From: a virus
Virus record (IMG/VR): IMGVR_UViG_3300030098_004108
Location: 1-24,450 of that record
Strand: one strand, 5' to 3'
DNA: 24,450 nt
Shown here: piece by piece, positions 6,933-14,709 of the stretch
Numbering within the stretch: the first letter of the stretch is position 1
Layout: every line of letters starts with the position of its first letter
Notes under the pieces: model-generated
Database searches by the model: none
What the model was told of the DNA's origin: nothing
The model's input: only the letters and a program-made list of their open reading frames with translations
Made by a program: the position numbers and the translations under genes

Positions 6933-7772
6933 ATATAATACCATTATTCCATGAGAGTCCTGTCCTTCTTGGACATCATAGAAACCTGATGCAACTACTT
7001 CCCATGCACCTTTTGTAGCATTTCTTTGTTGCTCAACTCTTAACAATCCCTGAGCTCCAATACCACAAACAACTGCACTCTTACCAAATAGCCCTGCTTT
7101 AACATCATTCCCTGCTTCTATTACACCCTCAGATGAAAATACTTTAGTCAATCCAATTTGAGTAACAAAGCCTGTTGATGCATATTCATTAGCAGGAGTT
7201 GTTGAATTTAAGCCTGTGTTACTTGTATCAAGTAATAAAGGTCTCAACCCATTAGTTCCCCATATTCCACCTGCATTAGATACAAATGAATAAGGAGCAG
7301 ATGCTCCTGATGACTTAACTGCTTTCATCCCTGCAAAAAATACAGCTAAACTCAAAGCAGTATTTGTTGTCCCTACATCAGTTCCACCATTTAAATTAGG
7401 AAATAATGCACAAACATCAGCATCAAATTTCTGAGCTACAGCATTTCCTAAAACAGAACCAATAGAACTAACTACCCCTGCACCACCTACAGATGCCTCA
7501 TCTGATAGTGTTGTATGAATACCCTTTCTTGAAGGAGTGCAGACTTGAGTTGATGCAGTTACCCCAAAATCAGTCCCTGCAGTATTTTCTGACCCATCTG
7601 CATCACTATGAGCAGGTTGATTATAGATTGGAAAATTAACATTCCCTGCACCCTGTGGAGCTTGTGCTGATGTTATTAATGGAAGGCATACATTTACATC
7701 ATTAAAGTTATAAACTGCCTCCCCTTGAATTGTGGCTATTGCCTTTGATATATTAGTTACTGCTGTTGCCAT
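6921..7772 (-). CDS. major capsid protein (HK97-fold type)
   Basis: A 283-residue protein placed after scaffold, MuF, portal and terminase genes, the standard position for the major capsid protein. It has many small residues and beta-prone stretches, begins MATAVTNISKAIATIQGEAV, has a central helix typical of the HK97 spine (about residues 103-118, VSSIGSVLGNAVAQKFDADV), and ends in a strand-rich part (FYDVQEGQDSHGIMVLYKK). Size matches short HK97-type capsid proteins of small siphophages. No cleaved N-terminal delta domain or protease gene is seen, fitting assembly on the separate scaffold. The ATG directly follows the stop of the upstream gene, with GTGAG 6 bases before. The fold is inferred from context and general pattern. 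Confidence 0.85.
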   Translation of the reverse strand: MATAVTNISKAIATIQGEAVYNFNDVNVCLPLITSAQAPQGAGNVNFPIYNQPAHSDADGSENTAGTDFGVTASTQVCTPSRKGIHTTLSDEASVGGAGVVSSIGSVLGNAVAQKFDADVCALFPNLNGGTDVGTTNTALSLAVFFAGMKAVKSSGASAPYSFVSNAGGIWGTNGLRPLLLDTSNTGLNSTTPANEYASTGFVTQIGLTKVFSSEGVIEAGNDVKAGLFGKSAVVCGIGAQGLLRVEQQRNATKGAWEVVASGFYDVQEGQDSHGIMVLYKKD

Positions 7773-8033
7773 TTAAATCTCACTTTCATGTTTTAATTTT
7801 TTAAAATCAACACCTGAAAACATGAGTTTCCTTGACTTTATTCTTTTTCCCTCTTGATTTCTTGTGGCTCTTTCTTCCATTTCATCAATCACTACATCAT
7901 AATCCACCTGCTGTCCCTTATAAAAGCCTATAGGCTCTCCTTCAGGGGATATTGATTCACCTAAGGTCTTATCCTTATTTAAATCAGTTCCAAATGGTCT
8001 GAATGTTTTAGATTGCTCTTTTATTTTAGCCAT
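7773..8033 (-). CDS. small protein between scaffold and capsid genes, 86 aa
   Basis: An 86-residue hydrophilic, lysine- and glutamate-rich protein (MAKIKEQSKTFRPFGTDLNK at the start, RKLMFSGVDFKKLKHESEI at the end). It starts one base after the scaffold stop and ends directly before the capsid start. In similar phages this slot holds a decoration protein, a scaffold accessory or a small structural protein. There is no good Shine-Dalgarno before the ATG, so translation probably depends on ribosomes finishing the scaffold gene. No family recognised; a head-associated role is inferred from position. Confidence 0.7.
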   Translation of the reverse strand: MAKIKEQSKTFRPFGTDLNKDKTLGESISPEGEPIGFYKGQQVDYDVVIDEMEERATRNQEGKRIKSRKLMFSGVDFKKLKHESEI

Positions 8034-8034
8034 A

Positions 8035-8574
8035 CTATTCAGATGGTTTAAAGAAATCCATCAAATTCTTCTTTTTATGTTCCTTATAGCCTTGAGGATT
8101 TTTTAATGCCAATTCCTCAGGAGTTTCATAACCCCCAAATCTCCCTGCTTTAGCATTACTTACAGGAGTAGGTTTATTAGCATTAAAATCATTGACTATA
8201 TTCTGTAATGTTTTCAGGTCAGTTGACCCATAATTTTCTCTAATATTTTCAGGCAATTTAGTCAAGTAATCATTTCTCATCATCCCTTCCATCTCATTAT
8301 ATTTAACCTCATATTGTTGAGCCTTGTCATACTTACCTTTATATTCATTAGCTAAATCTTTCCATTTTTCCTGTTCTTCCATTTGTTTCAGTTTCTGCAT
8401 TTCTTGTTGTTTTTTTAATTTAGCATTTTCATCCTCACTTGCCTGAGCTCTTTGTCTATACTTTTTGCTTTCTGCAATAAAACTAGCCACCTCCTGAGCT
8501 GTATATGTGGTAGTTTTTTCCTTGCTATCAGTTGCAACCTCTTGTCCATCTTGGACTTTATTTTCTTCAGACAT
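8035..8574 (-). CDS. capsid scaffolding protein
   Basis: A 179-residue, highly charged protein predicted to be mostly helical and coiled-coil (about residues 30-100: AESKKYRQRAQASEDENAKL, then Lys/Gln/Glu repeats), with a Pro/Gly-containing C-terminal region ending KKNLMDFFKPSE. This composition and its place just upstream of the major capsid gene are typical of phage scaffolds. They guide capsid shells and bind the coat protein with a short C-terminal basic/hydrophobic tail. The N-terminus is acidic and disordered. Start ATG has AGGAG 5 bases upstream, and that site overlaps the TAG stop of the preceding gene. Confidence 0.8.
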   Translation of the reverse strand: MSEENKVQDGQEVATDSKEKTTTYTAQEVASFIAESKKYRQRAQASEDENAKLKKQQEMQKLKQMEEQEKWKDLANEYKGKYDKAQQYEVKYNEMEGMMRNDYLTKLPENIRENYGSTDLKTLQNIVNDFNANKPTPVSNAKAGRFGGYETPEELALKNPQGYKEHKKKNLMDFFKPSE

Positions 8575-8582
8575 TCTGTCTC

Positions 8583-8768
8583 CTATTTTGTTTTAAAAAT
8601 ATCTTTAATTATGTGCATCAGACTGAGGGGATATAGGAATGAACCTAATAAAATCCCCACTATATCAGTCTGACCTGTCCTAAGGATATCTCTTTGCTCA
8701 CTTGAAAAAATCCAAGTAAATAAGCATCCTACATAACCTGTAAAATATATCCATAATAAAACCTTCAC
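8583..8768 (-). CDS. small two-TM membrane protein, 61 aa
   Basis: A 61-residue protein with two hydrophobic segments (about 3-20, VLLWIYFTGYVGCLFTWIF, and about 38-56, VGILLGSFLYPLSLMHII), a charged loop (SSEQRDILRTGQTD) and a basic C-terminus DIFKTK. It is lodged between a neck-type gene and the scaffold gene. The ATG overlaps the upstream stop as ATGA, and the stop TAG is part of the scaffold's AGGAG site. A membrane protein in the middle of the head genes is unexpected; it could be a lysis-timing or superinfection-exclusion protein. Function unknown. Confidence 0.7.
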   Translation of the reverse strand: MKVLLWIYFTGYVGCLFTWIFSSEQRDILRTGQTDIVGILLGSFLYPLSLMHIIKDIFKTK

Positions 8769-9211
8769 ATCTTCACCTTGATAGTCTGAGTCTTATTATA
8801 AACCTTATCAATTCCTTTACCAAACATCCTCCTCACTTGCTTGGTAGCATAATTCTGTAAATCTTTAGATATAGGGTCTTTTTTAGTTGTTATCTCTCTC
8901 CCCATATCAGCATTGTGCTGAACTCTCTCAGCAAAAGAACCTGTCCACCCTATTTTAACTGATTCTCTATTAGCACCTCTAACCTGTAAATCTCTCAACA
9001 TATCTCCTGATAATTGTAAATCAGGAGTTCCTGAATAAAATGATTGACCTTTAATTTTTCCTGCAACTTTTCTGTCTTTATATTGCTGACTATATTTTTT
9101 AAACTGACCTGATGAGCCTTTCCCTTCCTTAGTTCTCTGCCTAATTCTCTCAGATAATTCCTCACCAAGTTTTATCCATTGACTTTTAGTTGGTCTAATA
9201 TCTTTGCTCAT
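8765..9211 (-). CDS. neck / virion morphogenesis protein (HK97 gp10 or Mu gpG-like)
   Basis: A 148-residue basic protein. The central stretch DLQLSGDMLRDLQVRGANRE, followed by SVKIGWTGSFAERVQHNADMG, is the pattern of phage virion morphogenesis / HK97-gp10-like neck proteins: a beta strand, a turn, then an alanine-rich helix ending in an aromatic or His residue. Its N-terminal half (IRQRTKEGKGSSGQFKKYSQ) is rich in Lys/Arg/Gln. These proteins act in head-tail joining or completion. The ATG overlaps the MuF stop as ATGA. Position directly after MuF is a common arrangement. Confidence 0.65.
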   Translation of the reverse strand: MSKDIRPTKSQWIKLGEELSERIRQRTKEGKGSSGQFKKYSQQYKDRKVAGKIKGQSFYSGTPDLQLSGDMLRDLQVRGANRESVKIGWTGSFAERVQHNADMGREITTKKDPISKDLQNYATKQVRRMFGKGIDKVYNKTQTIKVKM

Positions 9212-9984
9212 ACCTGAACACCTCTAGCAGTTACAGGATTAAATGATGGCTTTTTATCTATAAATTTCTTAGCTTTTTTATCATCTAATTTGACCTGACT
9301 TGTAACCATAGTCCATCTATGCCTACAATTAAATCCACCCCCATCTGTAAATGTTGATGGATAAGCACTATCTATCTCAGCCTTAGTCATCTCTCCTGCA
9401 CCTACCATATCTAAACATATATCCCTAGTCCTCTCATCCACTACTCCCTGATAATAATACTTAGTATCCTCAGGCATAGATTCAGCCATTAATTCAGTAA
9501 CCTGCCTAGAATAGCTGTTTAATGATGTATTAGCTAAGGTCTTGGCTTGGTCTGACCTTAGAACACCCCCAAATCCTTCCAAAATGCCCTGTTTTAGCTC
9601 GTTTTCTGTAGCCCCTGCTATAACACCCCTAGCAAGTTGTTGTTTGAGTGTATTCGCTAAATTCTTAGACTCACCTAAAAAGTATGATTTATCTATATTT
9701 ACTAAAGCCTGTAATGATTCCTCAGTTACTGCACCAAATCCATTTAGATTTTCTAAGACTTTAGTATATACTCCTGAGAGTTTTTCTATATCTCCTGATA
9801 GATTTAAATCATTTAATATAAAGCTCTCTATATCTATACCATCTAAAACTCTGATGATTTCCCCCTTAGTATATCCCTGATTTTTTAAATCTAATACCTG
9901 ATTAACTAAAGCTAATTGAACTCTCTCAATAGCAGAGGCAAACTGATTTGATGCTCCATCTATTATATTATCTAATTTACTCAA
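9208..9984 (-). CDS. MuF-like minor head protein
   Basis: A 258-residue protein of the Mu gpF / SPP1 gp7 type, a minor head protein that interacts with the portal. The diagnostic C-terminal part runs from VVDERTRDICLDMVGAG (about 181-197) to TFTDGGGFNCRHRWTMV (about 211-227): the DxRTRxxC and CRHR(W) motifs with Cys190, Cys220 and His222. The N-terminal two thirds are helical and lack recognisable features. The start is TTG, with AGGA 7 bases upstream inside the portal gene end; the first codons overlap the portal stop. The stop couples to the next gene. Two of the rare CpGs of the window are here. Confidence 0.85.
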   Translation of the reverse strand: MSKLDNIIDGASNQFASAIERVQLALVNQVLDLKNQGYTKGEIIRVLDGIDIESFILNDLNLSGDIEKLSGVYTKVLENLNGFGAVTEESLQALVNIDKSYFLGESKNLANTLKQQLARGVIAGATENELKQGILEGFGGVLRSDQAKTLANTSLNSYSRQVTELMAESMPEDTKYYYQGVVDERTRDICLDMVGAGEMTKAEIDSAYPSTFTDGGGFNCRHRWTMVTSQVKLDDKKAKKFIDKKPSFNPVTARGVQV

Positions 9985-11293
9985 CAGGCTTTCCTAATGC
10001 TTGTAATAATCCATTACCATTAGCAGGAGCAGGACTATTTAATTCTTTATTTTTAATTATTAATTCCTCAGCATCCTCTTTAGTAAGCTCTGCATCTTTG
10101 CTCATTAAGTAGTCAATAGGTGATGCAAGGTTGTGAGAGAATAGCCAATCCCATTTATTTCTCTCATTTTCAGGGTCAGGAAACTCAATCTCAGTAAAGT
10201 TAATAAACATACTATCAGGCAGATTGATACCCATCTCTGTGAGAGCAATTTGTCTCTCAATATTATATATCTGTTTTTCAAGTTGCCTAAATTTCTCAAC
10301 TGAGTCCTCTCTTGATTCCATCAATTCTAAATTATTTAATTTAATAGCTACACCTGACTGACTACCATTAACACCCCAATCAAATGATAAATGATGATTA
10401 GTAGATAATAATGTTAATTGGTCTTTTATAGCCTCTATAGATGCCTGAATATTAGTCTGAGGATTTACTGAATACATATTCCCATCTTCTATTACTGATA
10501 GCTTATTTAATCCTATCTGAATATTATTAGCATCCACTCTACCATTACAGGCTAAGATACCATCAGACATCCTGAGTTTAAATGCTAATTGTGTTAGTTG
10601 TTGGTCTATCTGCTTATTAGTTTGAGCAATATCAAATCCCTCACCTGTAGTCCAAAAGTTATCTATAGCATCATTATGAATAAATATAAATGGTAATACT
10701 CCATATGGATTTACTCCATCATTATTCCCATCAGGTGTAGTTATTTTGCCTTTCCAATCAAATATAAAATGCTCAGTATCAGACCAATAGACATACTTCA
10801 TATCCCTAGTATCACCCCTTGAGCCATCAGGATGCCCTAAACAATAAACAATCCCAATAGGATTAATATAATCATCATCACTAAATATAGGCTCAAATTC
10901 TAAAACAGGCTCATATTCAAATGCTGTCCCATTCCATTTAATCCTAACTGCTATAGTCCCTAATAGATTGTGAATCCTCTCAATCTTTTTTAATTTGTAA
11001 TCCTTCTGTCCTATCAATTCAGGATACCTATCTGATTCTAATGTTCTATTAGGAGTGTTCTTATATACTAGGCTAATCCTATCTATCAATCTCTTAGTCA
11101 GTTTGGTTGTATATATATCAACCTCATTATTGATTGAGCCTGTAAACTTATCCTCTATATACTTGCCTGTATTGTCATAGGTGTAGTAATCAATAGCCAT
11201 AGTTCTCTCTTTAAAGAATTTGTCTATAATATCTGCTTTATATTTCTTTAATGATTCCTGAATAACTTGTCCTGCACTACTAAATATTATCAT
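9977..11293 (-). CDS. portal protein (SPP1 gp6-like)
   Basis: A 438-residue protein immediately after the large terminase, the usual portal position and length. Segments such as TNKQIDQQLTQLAFKLRMSD and GSQSGVAIKLNNLELMESRE, and the long C-terminal helix beginning EDSVEKFRQLEKQIYNIERQ, match the stem, clip and wing regions of SPP1-gp6-like portals. Twelve copies form the ring through which DNA is packaged and which docks the connector. The start ATG overlaps the terminase stop as ATGA. The C-terminal residues encode the ribosome site of the MuF gene. The portal call is firm from context and pattern, less so for the exact family. Confidence 0.85.
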   Translation of the reverse strand: MIIFSSAGQVIQESLKKYKADIIDKFFKERTMAIDYYTYDNTGKYIEDKFTGSINNEVDIYTTKLTKRLIDRISLVYKNTPNRTLESDRYPELIGQKDYKLKKIERIHNLLGTIAVRIKWNGTAFEYEPVLEFEPIFSDDDYINPIGIVYCLGHPDGSRGDTRDMKYVYWSDTEHFIFDWKGKITTPDGNNDGVNPYGVLPFIFIHNDAIDNFWTTGEGFDIAQTNKQIDQQLTQLAFKLRMSDGILACNGRVDANNIQIGLNKLSVIEDGNMYSVNPQTNIQASIEAIKDQLTLLSTNHHLSFDWGVNGSQSGVAIKLNNLELMESREDSVEKFRQLEKQIYNIERQIALTEMGINLPDSMFINFTEIEFPDPENERNKWDWLFSHNLASPIDYLMSKDAELTKEDAEELIIKNKELNSPAPANGNGLLQALGKPVE

Positions 11294-12498
11294 AAGCTGA
11301 ATGTCCTTGTCATTGGAGGTCTTACAGGATGTCTATAATGCAGACCATAGGTAGCAGAATCTAAAGCATGAGTCCTCCTGATGTCTGACTTATCTATTCC
11401 TCCATTTTTATCCCTACCACATAATTCTAAATCCTTTATTAACTCTATACATTTAGGGTCAATAGTCATTTTAATTCTCCCTGTAGCATCTTTTAACTTG
11501 AAATTTAATGCACTAATTCTATCCCTGTGAGATGGTGCTTTCTTTTGAGCTATAACATTAAATCCATAAGCTCTTAATATATCAAAATCTGACTCAGATG
11601 AGGTTGTGCTTCTAGCTGTTCCTGATGGGTCAGGATATATATCTGTAATATCTTTCCATTTCTTCTTCATAACTCTAGCCATTTCATCTGTGTTACTATT
11701 AGTCAATCTAATCTCATCATAATAGTGGAGAGTCCCATCAGAATATTCACACACAGCACAGGCACTCATATAATCTACATTAAAGTCTATACCTGCCCAT
11801 TTATAATGACCATACTGATTAGCCTTCTTAACATGGGAATCCCTCTCAAAGTTATATGCTACTCTATTTCCTGCTGATTCAAATGTAGCCTCAAATTCCT
11901 GTTTAAATGTTCTCTCATCCATTGTCCTCTTAGCTTTCATTATTTCAGACTCAGGGACAAAGCCACCATCAATAGTCTTAAACTGCCATGATTTCCAATC
12001 CTTATCCTGCTCCTGACCTTTAAGAAATATATCATAGAAATGATTATGACCATCAGGAGTCCCAATAAATAAAGCAGATGAGTTAGGTGTATCTACTAAT
12101 GATGGATAGATAATTTCTTCCCATACATTAGGCTTCATAAAAGCATACTCATCTAATACCACTCTGCTCAGGCTAACACCTCTAAGACTATCCTCATTAT
12201 CAGCACCCTTTATAGATACCTCAGCACCATTATTAAACTTAATAGATAAATCTGATTCATTAATTTTTAAGTGAGGTCTCCCACCAAGTAATTGCTTCAG
12301 GAGTGGAAATATCACCATCCTTCCCTGTCTGTATGTAGGCATAATAATCCACCTTCTCTCCCCCTGCTTTAACGACCCATTCAATAAATACAGAAGGCTC
12401 AGAGTTGTCTTCCCAAATCTCCTCCCTGCCACTATACATTTCCATCTGCTCTGATGATTCAGGATATTCCTGATATTCTTGTTCACATTCAATTTCAT
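11290..12498 (-). CDS. terL: terminase large subunit
   Basis: A 402-residue packaging motor and nuclease. The ATPase part has Walker A GRRFGKTT at about residues 25-32, Walker B VVLDEY at about 113-118 and a GTP coupling segment at about 146-148. The RNase-H-like nuclease part has acidic residues in AGIDFNVDY (about 235-243), YPDPSG (about 288-293) and HALDSATYG (about 377-385). I place the start at the ATG that overlaps the small-subunit stop (TGATG); a TTG one codon upstream is possible. The protein is of the short type seen in small siphophages. A conflicting 102-codon frame over its first part is a shadow. Confidence 0.93.
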   Translation of the reverse strand: MKLNVNKNIRNILNHQSRWKCIVAGRRFGKTTLSLLYLLNGSLKQGERRWIIMPTYRQGRMVIFPLLKQLLGGRPHLKINESDLSIKFNNGAEVSIKGADNEDSLRGVSLSRVVLDEYAFMKPNVWEEIIYPSLVDTPNSSALFIGTPDGHNHFYDIFLKGQEQDKDWKSWQFKTIDGGFVPESEIMKAKRTMDERTFKQEFEATFESAGNRVAYNFERDSHVKKANQYGHYKWAGIDFNVDYMSACAVCEYSDGTLHYYDEIRLTNSNTDEMARVMKKKWKDITDIYPDPSGTARSTTSSESDFDILRAYGFNVIAQKKAPSHRDRISALNFKLKDATGRIKMTIDPKCIELIKDLELCGRDKNGGIDKSDIRRTHALDSATYGLHYRHPVRPPMTRTFSL

Positions 12499-12827
12499 CA
12501 ATTAGATTCAATGCCCTCAATATCAAGGACTTTAATTGGTTCAATCTCTTGGGTTTGGACTCTTTCAATAGCTTTCCCCTCTGTTCTATCTGCTATAAAT
12601 TGGACTGCCCATGCTTTCCCTTCTATAGCATATTTAAATACTCTCCTTAATACTACATCTAACTTAGTATGCTCACCATCTGATGTCCCTGATTCTTCCC
12701 CAATCTTTTTCAATATATCAGGAATAGATAATGTCCCCTTAGGTCTGCCCTTCCCTACAGATGCAGTATTCCCTGCAACAAATTGACCTTTGCTATTCCG
12801 ATTAGCTCCGTTTTTATTCGGATTCAT
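12498..12827 (-). CDS. terminase small subunit (DUF5681-like N-terminus)
   Basis: A 109-residue basic protein. The N-terminus has the SKGQFVAGNTASVGKGRPKG pattern seen in DUF5681 and many small terminase subunits; the middle is helical (LDVVLRRVFKYAIEGKAWAV) and would form the ring, and the C-terminus is acidic (EIEPIKVLDIEGIES). Its partner is the large terminase directly downstream, with which it overlaps by one base. It would bind the packaging site and load DNA. The gene begins inside the end of the methyltransferase gene (14-base overlap). Its first codons contain three CpGs exactly 10 bases apart, including CCG and CGG codons that are nearly absent elsewhere. Confidence 0.85.
   Translation of the reverse strand: MNPNKNGANRNSKGQFVAGNTASVGKGRPKGTLSIPDILKKIGEESGTSDGEHTKLDVVLRRVFKYAIEGKAWAVQFIADRTEGKAIERVQTQEIEPIKVLDIEGIESN
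12794..12824. repeat. 21-bp-spaced near-direct repeat with three phased CpGs (candidate packaging site)
   Basis: TATTCCGATT and TATTCGGATT differ at one base and start 21 bases apart, two helical turns. Their CpGs plus one between them lie at 12799, 12809 and 12819, exactly 10 bases apart. The middle CpG is in a CTCCG context. They cover the first codons of the small terminase gene. In many phages the packaging recognition site lies in or beside this gene. Recognition by terminase is inference. Confidence 0.35.
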
Positions 12828-13899
12828 ATAATTCTGCCTTCTTTCCTGTAAATTCTTCCCATCTCTTAACTATTACATCACAATAATGAGGGTCTAATTC
12901 CATACCATAACACTTTCTATTAGTCTTTTCACAAGCTATTAATGTTGAGCCTGAACCAAGAAATGGGTCTAATACTATTTTAGAATCAATTTTTTTTAAT
13001 ACCCATAGAAACAAATCAACAGGCTTTTGAGTTGGATGGAATCTATTTTTCTTTTCTGATGCTTGTTTATATTTCCTAACAACACCTTTTAAATTACTCC
13101 AAGCTAATTCACAATCCATTTGGTCACTTCCACCATTATTCTTATCCCAAACAAACCAAGATGCTGAATCAGGTAATACAGATGAATAATAATTAGCACC
13201 AAACCAAACCTGTGGAATATTTTTATTTAATATTTTATAAGATTCTTTTGCAACATTATTGTCATTATCATTTTTAATATCTTTATACTTATCTTTTAAA
13301 ACCCCTGAATTTTTTACAGCATCCATTCCATAGGGAGGGTCAGTAACAATAGAGCTATAATCATTAGGCAATTTATCCATATCTTTTAATACATCACCAC
13401 ATAACAATCTATGCTCACCCAATATCCATAAATCACCTAATTTAGTAACTGCTTCTTCTACCTCAGGGATTTCATCATCATCAATATTCCCCTCTTTATC
13501 TTCATCAGGTGCAAAGCCTACTAATTCATCATCACTAAATCCCCAATCAACTAAGTCCTCAGAATCAAAATTATTAGCTAAAGTATCATAATCCCATTCT
13601 CCTGTGTTCTTATTAAGCCTAATATTTAGCTCTCTCTCTTGGTCATAAGTAAGATTTACCTCTACACATGGGATTTTATTTATTCCTAAGTCTTTAGATA
13701 TTCTTAACCTTTGATGTCCTCCCACTAGGATATTCTTCCTGTCCTTATGGGTATTAACAATTAAAGGGTCAACTAAACCAAACCTCTTAACTGAATCTTT
13801 TAATTGAGAGTATTGGTCTTTAGTGAGCTGTCTAGGATTGTATTCAGCTACAATTAGCTCATCAGATGGATAATATTTTGTCTGTATTTTTTTATTCAT
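12814..13899 (-). CDS. ParB-fused DNA methyltransferase (class beta, N6-adenine or N4-cytosine)
   Basis: A 361-residue two-domain protein. Residues about 10-115 are a ParB/Srx nuclease-like domain (VDPLIVNT, then LVGGHQRLRISKDLG with GGHQR at 60-64). Residues about 150-355 are a DNA methyltransferase with catalytic TDPPYG at 186-191 and the SAM-binding DPFLGSGST at 311-319. This order (catalytic motif before SAM motif) is class beta, which methylates the amino group of adenine or cytosine. The HPTQKPVDLF motif at about 288-297 is typical. Such fusions are frequent in phages next to terminase genes, and may protect phage DNA or regulate it. There is no evident Shine-Dalgarno; a 12-bp palindrome lies just upstream. 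Confidence 0.9.
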   Translation of the reverse strand: MNKKIQTKYYPSDELIVAEYNPRQLTKDQYSQLKDSVKRFGLVDPLIVNTHKDRKNILVGGHQRLRISKDLGINKIPCVEVNLTYDQERELNIRLNKNTGEWDYDTLANNFDSEDLVDWGFSDDELVGFAPDEDKEGNIDDDEIPEVEEAVTKLGDLWILGEHRLLCGDVLKDMDKLPNDYSSIVTDPPYGMDAVKNSGVLKDKYKDIKNDNDNNVAKESYKILNKNIPQVWFGANYYSSVLPDSASWFVWDKNNGGSDQMDCELAWSNLKGVVRKYKQASEKKNRFHPTQKPVDLFLWVLKKIDSKIVLDPFLGSGSTLIACEKTNRKCYGMELDPHYCDVIVKRWEEFTGKKAELYESE

Positions 13900-13906
13900 T
13901 TATTAA

Positions 13907-13918
13907 GGTTAGCTAACC
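13907..13918. promoter_or_regulatory. 12-bp perfect palindrome before the methyltransferase start
   Basis: GGTTAGCTAACC is a perfect palindrome ending 7 bases before the methyltransferase ATG, where a ribosome site would normally lie. Half-sites of the same kind (TTAACC at 13937-13942, GGTTAG at 14087-14092) recur in this gap. It could be an operator for a dimeric regulator or a small hairpin at the ribosome entry. Which protein binds is unknown; the sigma-region-4-like protein just upstream is a candidate. Confidence 0.4.
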
Positions 13919-13966
13919 ATTAAATAGTTTATTTTCTTAACCTATACCTGATGAATTACTTTTTTA

Positions 13967-14016
13967 TAGGTTTGAGGATTAAACTATTCCCTATATATAT
14001 AAGGCTAGGTTTGAGG
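13967..14016. repeat. direct repeats TAGGTTTGAGG in the 215-base gap
   Basis: TAGGTTTGAGG occurs at 13967-13977 and again at 14006-14016, a 39-base start-to-start distance. On the minus strand each is CCTCAAACCTA followed within a few bases by a TATA-like stretch (TATAAAAAAG and TATATATAGG). The arrangement suggests binding sites for a transcription factor at the start of the methyltransferase-terminase-head operon. No consensus sigma70 promoter is clear here, which would fit activator-dependent late transcription. Confidence 0.35.
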
Positions 14017-14096
14017 TGTTTTTTGCATATTATTTTGATTTTATTAAAAAAATAGACTCAAATTTGCGATATATGGAGAGATTATGGGTTAGGTAA

Positions 14097-14111
14097 GGGT
14101 AACATATACCC
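14097..14111. promoter_or_regulatory. inverted repeat GGGTA-N5-TACCC after the regulator gene
   Basis: GGGTAACATATACCC is a 5-bp inverted repeat with a 5-base spacer, lying 3 bases after the stop of the sigma-region-4-like gene. It is at the upstream border of the 215-base non-coding gap 13900-14114, which contains no credible gene. It may be an operator or a weak RNA hairpin. No U-tract follows. Confidence 0.25.
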
Positions 14112-14114
14112 CTA

Positions 14115-14426
14115 TTAATAAAGATTCCTTATTTTAATTAATGCTTTCTTTCTCTCCCTACTTACCTGAGATTGACTGATAGTTTTTTTTAATAGTATTG
14201 ATATTTGTTTTAATGTATAGCCTTTAAATGTAAGTTCTATAATTGTGATTTGTTTTTTGTTTAGGTAGGATTTTAGGTAGCTCCATTCTAATTCCCAATC
14301 ATTATCAGAGACACCTATAGCCTGTAAGAGTCTATTTTTAAATTCATAGTCCCTGACAGGCTCTTGACTCTCAGCTTTCTGAAAGTCAATTAAAGTAACT
14401 TTTTTATTCCAATCTATTGATGGCAA
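14115..14426 (-). CDS. sigma-70 region 4-like / ArpU-type transcription regulator
   Basis: A 103-residue protein whose C-terminal half (about residues 55-100: LNKKQITIIELTFKGYTLKQ, then ISILLKKTISQSQVSRERKK and KIRNL) has the helix-turn-helix of sigma factor region 4 and ArpU/RinA-type phage late regulators: a first helix after a Lys/Gln turn, a G-Y-T turn, and a recognition helix with Ser/Gln/Arg. It is the last gene before the gap that precedes the terminase and head genes, exactly where a late-transcription activator is expected. The start is TTG, inside the end of the nuclease gene; no strong ribosome site is visible, so the start is uncertain. Confidence 0.6.
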   Translation of the reverse strand: MPSIDWNKKVTLIDFQKAESQEPVRDYEFKNRLLQAIGVSDNDWELEWSYLKSYLNKKQITIIELTFKGYTLKQISILLKKTISQSQVSRERKKALIKIRNLY

Positions 14427-14709
14427 TATTATCTAAGAAATCATCATAATCAATTAACATAAATGCTCTCCCACTATCCTCTCTGAAGCATACTGCATCA
14501 GCACCCTCAGGAATCTGTAAGAATGATGCTATCTTTTTTCTCCTCTTACATTGAATATCCCAATCACCTACAACAATATCAACCTCAGATGATTTCCCTA
14601 ATGACCTCCCATCACTAGCATAAGCTCTCTGACTCTCTATCCCTTTAGCTTTAGCCTTATTTACACATTCCCTCTCAAATCCATTCCCTTTAACCTTAGA
14701 TGAGTTCAT
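14404..14709 (-). CDS. Holliday-junction-resolvase-like PD-(D/E)XK nuclease
   Basis: A 101-residue protein with the layout of archaeal-type Holliday junction resolvases and related small phage nucleases. KVKGNGFEREC places a Glu at about 12, SSEVDIVVGDWDIQCKRRKK (about 40-59) gives the catalytic Asp44 and the Q-x-K (Gln53, Lys55) pair, and a short strand-rich end follows. It would resolve branched recombination or replication intermediates before packaging. It fits the nearby ERF recombinase and SSB-like genes. ATG start with AGGAG 6 bases upstream; it overlaps the preceding gene by 14 bases. Distant relatives include VRR-Nuc and RecU-type enzymes, so the exact family is uncertain. Confidence 0.6.
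   Translation of the reverse strand: MNSSKVKGNGFERECVNKAKAKGIESQRAYASDGRSLGKSSEVDIVVGDWDIQCKRRKKIASFLQIPEGADAVCFREDSGRAFMLIDYDDFLDNIAINRLE

Noticed and set aside
9542-9880. 112-codon plus-strand frame antisense to the MuF-like gene
   Set aside because: All other genes run on the minus strand; this frame follows from the codon bias of the gene beneath it. The same applies to the other plus-strand frames (for example near 2168, 4171, 8452, 12454, 17161, 18039, 20300, 20864 and 24084).
10105-10299. 64-codon minus-strand frame inside the portal gene
   Set aside because: It is entirely within the portal coding region in another phase, with low-complexity composition and no ribosome site.
12260-12568. 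102-codon frame overlapping the small and large terminase genes on the minus strand
   Set aside because: It covers the Walker A region of the large terminase and the end of the small subunit in another phase, and has no protein-like composition or ribosome site of its own.
12814-13899. Methylation by the phage's own methyltransferase as the cause of CpG loss
   Set aside because: Motifs TDPPYG and FLGSGST in class beta order point to N6-adenine or N4-cytosine methylation. 5-methylcytosine, whose deamination depletes CpG, is made by a different class with a PC motif, which is absent here.
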